Of a DNA stretch of 41,314 nucleotides, positions 36,401-41,314 are shown piece by piece. The translations under genes and the position numbers were made by a program. The notes under the pieces were generated by a model, which worked only from the letters and a program-made list of their open reading frames with translations, did not search any database and was not told where the DNA came from. The DNA comes from an uncultured Aquimarina sp. (GTDB lineage: Bacteria > Bacteroidota > Bacteroidia > Flavobacteriales > Flavobacteriaceae). Numbering within the stretch: position 1 is the first letter of the stretch; each line of letters opens with the position of its first letter. Where the stretch lies: contig CANMDH010000045.1 in assembly GCA_947496555.1 (NCBI GenBank), positions 1 through 41,314 of the forward strand. Reading direction: 5' to 3'.

Positions 36401-38283
36401 CGATCAAGGCATTAAATATAGTAGATGATGTTTTAGTTTATGCTCAAAAAGATCATTTGGATGATAAGATATTGGTGGCATATTTAATTTCAAAAAACAG
36501 TGTAGACGTATCATTGTTGAAAAAGGATCTTGCACAATCTCTACCTGCATACATGATCCCTACATATTTTGTTGATATTGATAGTATACCTCTTACATCT
36601 AATGGTAAAATTGATTATAAAAGTTTACCCGCAGGTAATAAAGGATCATTAGATGGGGCAAGTAACGATTATGTTAAGCCAAGTAATGAATTAGAAGAAA
36701 GTATAACTCAAATATGGGAAGTTATTCTTGGAATTAAAAATCCTAGCGTGCATGATAACTTTTTTGAAATAGGAGGGCATTCTATTAGAGCAACACAGGT
36801 AGTATCCAAAATATATGTTGAGCTAAAAGTAAAAGTTGATGTGAAACATATTTTCCTGTATCCTACAATTAGAAAACTTGCAGGTTATCTCAAAAATTTA
36901 CAAAAAGAGGATAATGTTACAATACCATTAGCAGCAAACAATAGTAGTTATAGTATTTCTAATGCCCAGAAAAGGTTATGGGTTTTTTCTCAAATAAATA
37001 AAAAAAGCATTGCTTATAATATGCCTGGCGCATATTTAATTCAAGGAAAACTAAATATAGATGCTTTACAACAATCGTTTAGCCAGTTGGTCGAAAGGCA
37101 TGAAATATTACGTACAAGTTTCCAGATGCTAAAGGGACAACCACGACAAGTAGTTCATCCATTTGATTCTTTAGATGTAATAATAGATATATTAGATAGA
37201 TCTGAATTTATAGATAATCCCCAAAGTTTGAAACTTCTTGTGGAAGAGAAACTCTCAGTTCCTTTTGAACTAGATAAGGTGCCTCTCTTTAAAGCAAATT
37301 GCATAAAAATACAAGAAGAACAATATCTGTTCTTATTTGTAATTCATCATATTATAGCTGATGCTTGGTCGGTAAAGGTTGTTATAGGTGAACTTTTTGA
37401 GATTTATAAATCAATCGTACAAGATAGTAATCCAAGGCTACCAGTTCTGAATATACAGTATAAAGATTATTGTGAATGGCATCTTAACATGATGCGATTA
37501 GGTAAGATGATCAAAAGTCGTGAATTTTGGAAAGATAAATTTAGGTCAATTCCAGAGCCATTAGATTTACCTACCGATTTTCCAAGAAATATCAATAGAA
37601 GTTATAATGGAAATATAGTAACACAAAAATTGAATAAGAAACTGCTAAAGAAGGTTGATAGCTTTAATAAAGACAAAGCTACGACTATGTTTACTACCCT
37701 TTTAGCAAGTATAAAGATTTTATTGTTTAAGTATACTAATAATTCAGATATAGTTATCGGAGTTCCGGTTGCCGGTAGAAACCATTTTGATCTCGAAAAT
37801 CAAATAGGTTTTTATGTTAATACATTACCAATTCGAACAGTTTTTGACCCTTCAGATACTTTTATTCAGGTATTCGAGAAAGTTAAAAGCGAATTTATTA
37901 ATTCTTCAGAACATCAGAATTACCCTTTTGATGATATCGTAAATGAAGTAATCAATGTTCATAATAGTAATCGTTCACCTTTGTTTGATGTTTTGGTAGA
38001 ATTTCTTGAAGAAAAAAAGGATCCCTTTGAAAAATTTAATGATATAGGATTAAAGATTGATCATTACGAAATTGAAAGCAATACTAGCAAATTTGACCTA
38101 TCCTTTAAATTTAGATTTGATGATGATCTATATCTTGATATCGAATATAATACTGATCTTTTTATTGAGCAGACTATCCAAAGAATTTGGAATCATTGGT
38201 TAAATATTATAACCGCAATTTCCGAAAATAAACAAAATAAAATAGGAAAATGGGAATTAACCGATTCAATTCATAATTATTGA
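30412..38283 (+). CDS. nonribosomal peptide synthetase 2 (C-lobe remnant-A-PCP-C-A[MT]-PCP-C)
   Basis: A 2623-residue two-module synthetase. Residues 1 to about 255 resemble only the C-terminal lobe of a condensation domain, with no HHxxxDG. About 265-760 is an A domain (YTSGSTGSPKGV at 407; by-eye pocket DSELTAEVCK, with acidic 239 and 322 positions). About 765-835 is a PCP (S798). About 850-1290 is a C domain (H988-H989-IIS-D993-G994). About 1315-2085 is an A domain interrupted at about 1430-1730 by a methyltransferase (VLEVGCGSG at 1512-1520; NSVIQYFPS). Its core A3 motif resumes at 1738, and its pocket DILQLGLIWK is a classic glycine code. About 2090-2160 is a PCP (S2124). About 2180-2620 is a C domain with H2312-H2313-IIA-D2317-A2318, alanine replacing the usual glycine. 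The protein ends after the C domain, handing on to NRPS 3. Confidence 0.93.
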   Translation: MNMSFEENIKQKLNKEFWQHKLKLLNGLDLFNFSKTKNVEKRKKAESPLIPDELIEEVSSLCNDSYFLSYTFYLTILHILLDHYNDVDKVITGGYSLGNKAETYDKISEQLVFYISKIDKNKSFKQLFTELKEEASSVSRHEGMSKKNFKDLVDSKLNTNLFNVGFVIGGVNDPIKKSDFDLLIRINENKGTRFVIEPSKNGYKFDSLERFAQNYVYLLKEIVNNLYTPIYELNFISSSELNELQSFNSNDKDIAYETIHSLFEKQVVISEDKKAVIYNNESWTYKELNTKANRIAHHIIEEHSVGPDKLIGVMMSKSNWMIKTLLAVLKSGNAYVPIDPKYPKQRIKYLIENSGIDLLITESNLLSDLDFYKGSFLVIDVQFDLLPDNDLNIGESSSSSDLAYMIYTSGSTGSPKGVMVEHKSICNTLLWRKSFYELGGNDVNLQLPSYSFDSSVEDIFSIIISGGILVIPEEESKTDSRYLQRLITHHTITHLLATPSLYRILLEEIPEALRKLKAITVAGEAINESLVNRHYELVPKTPLFNEYGPTENSVCSTAGKLIPDEPVHIGSPISNVSTYIMDDQFKIVPIGVKGELCVGGIGLARGYYGEEKLTSKKFITININGTSVLIYRTGDNARWLSDGRIEFLGRSDRQVKVRGYRIEINEVESLISKLPEVKQFAAISVDNEEDGLKLVGFVVCHEGNDLHQITDNARRQLPHYMVPEKFIDLEELPITVHGKVDYNQLHTLLVREHEDIENSNYVGPSTLLEENLVKIWEEVLNKEKISVTDDFFTLGGHSLRAVQIISRIQKELGIKIEMKTLFSNPTIKALAQILEDDSPLIEFVPIKANPNKDGFYELSNAQKRLWFLSQFEAGSSAYNSTSAYTLKGDLKIDLLGSAFDYLIRRHESLRTTFVVREEKPLQYVHDSEMVEFKLEIIDLSNDKFGEQTAKNIAKIDATKPFDLERGPLLRGTIIKLSENQHVMLLSIHHIISDGWSMPVLFKDVIKAYNCLLENTKVELPELKIQYKDYAAWQNELLDSQDFIKHEKFWFDKFNGDITVLELLTDNPRPTVKSYDGSFHSYELGPEHTVIIADLASKFDASKFIIIQAIIKVLLFKYTGQTDITIGSLIAGRDHVDLEDQIGFYVNTIPLRTKFNADDAFGHFVEKIRQNTLEVFDHSIYPFDVLIDKLDLSRSLNRSPLFDVLLVLQNVEQNTANQLRDLSVIPFEFEFNKSKFDLSFYFTEKDEYHFDLKIEYDTDLFSPQRIENIFNHLRSLIESISQNSNESLGSIEYITSYDFNLINNFNDTAISFDEQATIHQLFENQCGSNNNATALIFNNQTFSYNYLEKEANKIANCLINNGHSVGEPVSVLLDRSERMIVVLLGILKTGGAYVPIDPSYPLERVEYMIADTSSRFLISENRYLDKCDKLQWEIDSLEYYMCFDADDSVDYDTYEKESKELWDYVANKTENSAGASGWIDSYSGNVFQDTEIKEMVENVCTKLQPFLNKETVVLEVGCGSGLIIKELAHKVNKYYGTDISGEVLKKCSAELKSNNISNVLLHHLSALEIASLKDEKFDVIIVNSVIQYFPSHQYLRDFLSIASKLLSENGILFIGDIRDKNLQYEYYHSLSKGNGINDLDLVKKKYSESELFLPETFFTDYFNEQNFESFLQPSKKTGVIKNELSLYRFDMLVKVNKGLQSVNNCKVRKYQLSEKDISICSDKKNDKAIQSTDLAYIIYTSGSTGRPKGVEIQHYSVVNFLLSMEKQLGFGKDDSILATTTYTFDISVLEFFLPLITGGQLQLATRESVHDGIKFQEVLVQNKPTFLQATPSFWKMLIDSGWKGSPLMNLLVGGEYLDPKLGEKLLNLGATVCNLYGPTETTIWSTYQKIKNVEDLSSIGKPIDNTSIYILDSQKRILPIGIEGEIYIGGKGLARGYTNNVELTKSRFVEHEDIEERLYKTGDLGRWFIDGQIEYRGRSDSQIKIRGYRIEPGEIESAIKALNIVDDVLVYAQKDHLDDKILVAYLISKNSVDVSLLKKDLAQSLPAYMIPTYFVDIDSIPLTSNGKIDYKSLPAGNKGSLDGASNDYVKPSNELEESITQIWEVILGIKNPSVHDNFFEIGGHSIRATQVVSKIYVELKVKVDVKHIFLYPTIRKLAGYLKNLQKEDNVTIPLAANNSSYSISNAQKRLWVFSQINKKSIAYNMPGAYLIQGKLNIDALQQSFSQLVERHEILRTSFQMLKGQPRQVVHPFDSLDVIIDILDRSEFIDNPQSLKLLVEEKLSVPFELDKVPLFKANCIKIQEEQYLFLFVIHHIIADAWSVKVVIGELFEIYKSIVQDSNPRLPVLNIQYKDYCEWHLNMMRLGKMIKSREFWKDKFRSIPEPLDLPTDFPRNINRSYNGNIVTQKLNKKLLKKVDSFNKDKATTMFTTLLASIKILLFKYTNNSDIVIGVPVAGRNHFDLENQIGFYVNTLPIRTVFDPSDTFIQVFEKVKSEFINSSEHQNYPFDDIVNEVINVHNSNRSPLFDVLVEFLEEKKDPFEKFNDIGLKIDHYEIESNTSKFDLSFKFRFDDDLYLDIEYNTDLFIEQTIQRIWNHWLNIITAISENKQNKIGKWELTDSIHNY

Positions 38284-38316
38284 TTTGAACAGGTTTAGTA
38301 ATAGAAGAATTGAATA

Positions 38317-41314
38317 ATGATCGATAATAAACATATAATTAGTTTAGTTGAAGAGCAAATAAATCTTTCCCCAAGTTCTACGGCTATTGTATTCGAAAAT
38401 AATGAATTTAGCTATCAGGAAATTAATGAGGCAGCAAATGGACTGGCAAATTACCTTATTTCTGACCCAAATATCAAGAAAGGTGATGTAGTAGCTATGA
38501 TGCTCGAGCATTCGGTAAACATGATTATTTCCATTTTAGCAATTTGGAAAGCGGGGGCCGTACTTCTGCCTCTGGATATAAAGTGGCCTATAGATCGCAA
38601 AAAATATATTGTTAAAAACGCTGATGCAAAAGCACTTATATTAAATTCACATCATATCTTCGATTTTGACTTTTTTGATAAGCAAGTCTTGGCTTTAGAC
38701 ATTCAAATGCCAGAAATTTCTAAAACCAAAGAAAATATTAATTTAGATAGAAAAGATCAGGACTTATTATATATACTTTACACTTCGGGTTCTACTGGCA
38801 CCCCAAAAGGCGTTATGGTGGCTTCAGATAGTTTTGTGAACTATCTTAGTTGGTCTAATAATTTTTATTTCAATAATAATAAGGGATACGATTTTGCGGT
38901 TTTTACTCCCCTTACTTTTGATCTTACTTTTACTAGCATTTTCACTACCATGTTGAGAGGAGATAAGCAAATTATCTATAATACTCCTCAGATAGATAAA
39001 TTACTTCATGAGATATTTCATGCCGAAACACCAGCAAATACGGTAAAAATTACCCCATCGCATGTCGATGTTATTGGACAGTTAAACCTAAATAGAACTA
39101 ATGTTTCAAGTGTTATTTTGGGGGGTGAAGAATTAAAACCACACCATTGGAAAATCTTAAAACAATTAAATCCAGACGTTGCCATTTTTAATGAGTATGG
39201 CCCAACAGAAACTACCATTGGATGTATTTCTAAACAAGTAAATACAATTGAAGATGTCATAAGCATTGGTAAACCCATCGATCAAACACAAGTATTTATA
39301 TTGAATGAATATTTTGGTAAACAACCCATAGGTATTCCTGGAGAAATTTACATGGCGGGCAGTTGTTTATCAAAAGGTTATCTCAATAATCAATCTCTTA
39401 CAGATGAAAAATTTATTCAAAACCCATTTGATGAATTATCAAAGAGCATTTTGTATAAAACTGGTGATCTAGCCAAATGGTTACCGAATGGAGAAATACA
39501 GTTTTTGGGCCGAAATGATAATCAGGTTAAAATAAGGGGATATAGAATTGAGCTAGGAGAGATAGAGCAACAACTTCTTAAACTTAGTTTAATTGATAAT
39601 GCTATAGTAATTTCAATTAATCATAAAGAAGAAGATTATTTGTGTGCTTTTTTTGTTTCTAAACAAAAATTAAAAACTCCAAGTTTAATAGGAGAATTAC
39701 AAAGGTGGATTCCTGATTATATGATTCCGTCAACTTTTATTCAATTGGACGAATTTCCGCTAACACCCAATGGAAAAATTGATAGAAAATATTTAGAAAA
39801 ACTCCAAAAAGAAACGATTACTGTTCAATATATAGAGGCTAGTAATGATGTTGAAAAGGAGCTGGTTGAGATATGGAAAAGCGTATTGAATGTAGATAAA
39901 ATAGGAATTAAAGATAACTTTTTTGAATTAGGAGGTCAATCAATAAAAGCAATTGCAATTGTGTCTAAAGTGTATGATTCCTTTAATCTATCATTAGAAT
40001 TATCAGATATATTCGATTATCCAACGATAGAATCCTTTGCAAAATTAGTAGGATCGGGATCTGTTAATTATGCCAACACTATAAAAAAGGTCGACTTGCA
40101 GGCTAATTATGCATTATCGTATGGACAAAAAAGGCTTTGGGTTTTAAATAAATTAGAAGAGATAGCCAGTGCTTACAATATAATAAGCTGTTATCAAATT
40201 TCGGGTGATTTAAATATAAGTGTATTGAAAAGTAGCTTTGAGCTGCTCATCGATAGATATGAAATATTGAGAACAGTATTTGTAACCGAAAAAGAAGTTC
40301 CTCGTCAAGAGGTGATTGATTTTAAACAGTTTAATTTTCAAATTAATTATCTCGATCTAACAATAGATACTAATATTTCTGGAAAGATTGATAAATACCT
40401 AAATGATCAATCAAGGCATAAATTCGATCTCGAGAAAGGGCCATTATTTTATGTAAGTGTTCTAAAAACAAAGGAGAATTCTTATCTACTTATAGTTACT
40501 TTTCATCATATTATTTCAGATGAGCGTTCGGCAGAAATAATAGCTAATGAACTAAGCCATTGTTACAATGCTCTTTCATTAGGTAATTCAATTGAATTAC
40601 CTAAATTAAGCATACAATATAAAGACTATGCCGAATGGCAACAAAGCGACAAATATTCAAACCTATTTAAAAAAGCTAAACAATTTTGGTTAAGTCAGTT
40701 TGAGGGAGAGGTACCTATCCTTAACATCCCAAGTGATTATCAGCGGCCAATTAATAAAAGTTATAAGGGCGATGTTTTAAATTTTTTCATACCCGAAAGC
40801 AATTATGACCAACTTAAAAATATTGGGAAAGAAAATGATTCAAGTCTATTTATTGTACTATTAAGTATTGTCAAATTACTTCTCTATAAATATACTGATC
40901 AAAAGGATTTGATTATAGGGATACCTGCTACCAATCGCAATTATAGTGAGTTAGAAAATCAAATAGGTTTTTTCTTAAACGTACTGCCTATTCGTTCGAA
41001 GATTGATGCTAATGATTCATTTGATCAATTACTCAAAAAAGTAAGAGAGCAAACTTTGAATGCCTACGATCATCAACTTTATCCTTTTGATAGGTTAGTT
41101 GAAGATTTGAAATTAAACAGAGATCTAAGCCGATCACCGGTTTTTGATGTTTTGGTTACATTAATAGATAATAAAAACTTCAATGATTTTAGCTTTGAAA
41201 ACCTTGTAGTTGAAGAGCAAAAAATTACTAGTGGCACTAGCAAGTACGATTTAAGTTTTTATTTTGTTGAGGTTGATGGAGGTCTTTCGGTTTCTATAGA
41301 GTATAGTATTGATT
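38317..41314 (+). CDS. nonribosomal peptide synthetase 3 (A-PCP-C..., truncated by window end)
   Basis: The frame is open from the ATG at 38317 to the window end (999 codons). Residues about 1-510 are an A domain that begins almost at the first residue (IISLVEEQINLSPSSTAIVF). Core motif YTSGSTGTPKGV lies at about 155-166, YKTGDL and NGKIDRK follow, and the by-eye pocket is DLTKIGEIGK, matching asparagine-type codes. About 515-585 is a PCP with GGQS (S542) rather than GGHS. About 596 onward is a C domain with H730-H731-IIS-D735-E736, glutamate replacing the usual motif glycine, then the LENQIGFFLN and YPFDRLVEDL regions. The start lies 33 bp after the NRPS 2 stop. The chain-release step must be encoded beyond the window. 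Confidence 0.9.
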   Translation, partial: MIDNKHIISLVEEQINLSPSSTAIVFENNEFSYQEINEAANGLANYLISDPNIKKGDVVAMMLEHSVNMIISILAIWKAGAVLLPLDIKWPIDRKKYIVKNADAKALILNSHHIFDFDFFDKQVLALDIQMPEISKTKENINLDRKDQDLLYILYTSGSTGTPKGVMVASDSFVNYLSWSNNFYFNNNKGYDFAVFTPLTFDLTFTSIFTTMLRGDKQIIYNTPQIDKLLHEIFHAETPANTVKITPSHVDVIGQLNLNRTNVSSVILGGEELKPHHWKILKQLNPDVAIFNEYGPTETTIGCISKQVNTIEDVISIGKPIDQTQVFILNEYFGKQPIGIPGEIYMAGSCLSKGYLNNQSLTDEKFIQNPFDELSKSILYKTGDLAKWLPNGEIQFLGRNDNQVKIRGYRIELGEIEQQLLKLSLIDNAIVISINHKEEDYLCAFFVSKQKLKTPSLIGELQRWIPDYMIPSTFIQLDEFPLTPNGKIDRKYLEKLQKETITVQYIEASNDVEKELVEIWKSVLNVDKIGIKDNFFELGGQSIKAIAIVSKVYDSFNLSLELSDIFDYPTIESFAKLVGSGSVNYANTIKKVDLQANYALSYGQKRLWVLNKLEEIASAYNIISCYQISGDLNISVLKSSFELLIDRYEILRTVFVTEKEVPRQEVIDFKQFNFQINYLDLTIDTNISGKIDKYLNDQSRHKFDLEKGPLFYVSVLKTKENSYLLIVTFHHIISDERSAEIIANELSHCYNALSLGNSIELPKLSIQYKDYAEWQQSDKYSNLFKKAKQFWLSQFEGEVPILNIPSDYQRPINKSYKGDVLNFFIPESNYDQLKNIGKENDSSLFIVLLSIVKLLLYKYTDQKDLIIGIPATNRNYSELENQIGFFLNVLPIRSKIDANDSFDQLLKKVREQTLNAYDHQLYPFDRLVEDLKLNRDLSRSPVFDVLVTLIDNKNFNDFSFENLVVEEQKITSGTSKYDLSFYFVEVDGGLSVSIEYSID

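Noticed and set aside
21956-41314. Similar A, C and PCP segments considered as DNA repeats or recombination products
   Set aside because: The similarity is at protein-motif level only; no long identical DNA stretches were noticed between modules.
1-41314. CRISPR arrays, insertion sequences and toxin-antitoxin pairs
   Set aside because: I looked for regularly spaced repeats, transposase motifs with terminal repeats and small paired genes and found none beyond the recombinase remnant.

Overview
The window looks like a chromosomal piece of a marine-type flavobacterium (Bacteroidota, probably Flavobacteriaceae). The DNA is AT-rich. Several promoters have the Bacteroidota -7 box TAnnTTTG. The genes (Glu/Leu/Phe/Val dehydrogenase, NhaB, ExbB-ExbD-TonB-FolC) are typical of that group. 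I cannot name a species from the sequence alone.

Layout. (a) 1-74: the 3' end of a 5S rRNA and its terminator, so an rRNA operon lies just upstream. (b) 174-4807: a TlpA-like thioredoxin, then a small carbohydrate locus made of a LacI-type regulator with a clear operator, a GH63-like glycosidase and an SSS sodium symporter. (c) 4871-12680: housekeeping genes, namely acyl-CoA dehydrogenase on the minus strand, then amino-acid dehydrogenase, nhaB, exbB, exbD, tonB and folC on the plus strand, ending in a tRNA-Val(UAC) gene. (d) 12733-14286: a decayed serine recombinase directly beyond the tRNA terminator, followed by about 600 bp of apparently empty DNA. This looks like the scar of an integrated element and marks the passage into an accessory region. 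(e) 14287-41314: an orphan methyltransferase and then one long co-directional block that runs off the right end. The block holds an FtsX-like permease, a secreted beta-helix/hydrolase fusion, a di-haem peroxidase, an M28 peptidase, nonribosomal peptide synthetase (NRPS) 1, sbnA, sbnB, NRPS 2 and a truncated NRPS 3.

The biosynthetic block is the most interesting part. Its domain order is FAAL-ACP-C-A-PCP-C | (C-lobe remnant)-A-PCP-C-A[MT]-PCP-C | A-PCP-C... SbnA and SbnB should make L-2,3-diaminopropionate (Dap) as a building block. The FAAL and first condensation domain should cap the peptide with an acyl group. My by-eye reading of the four amino-acid A-domain pockets gives DTESIGTVCK, DSELTAEVCK, DILQLGLIWK (glycine type) and DLTKIGEIGK (asparagine type). 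The glycine-type A domain is interrupted between core motifs A2 and A3 by a methyltransferase whose motifs resemble NRPS N-methyltransferases. The predicted product, still incomplete at the window edge, is an N-acylated peptide with one or two basic residues (at least one probably Dap), a probably methylated glycine and asparagine. Three exported proteins encoded in the same run of genes suggest maturation or resistance steps outside the cytoplasm, but that part is inference.
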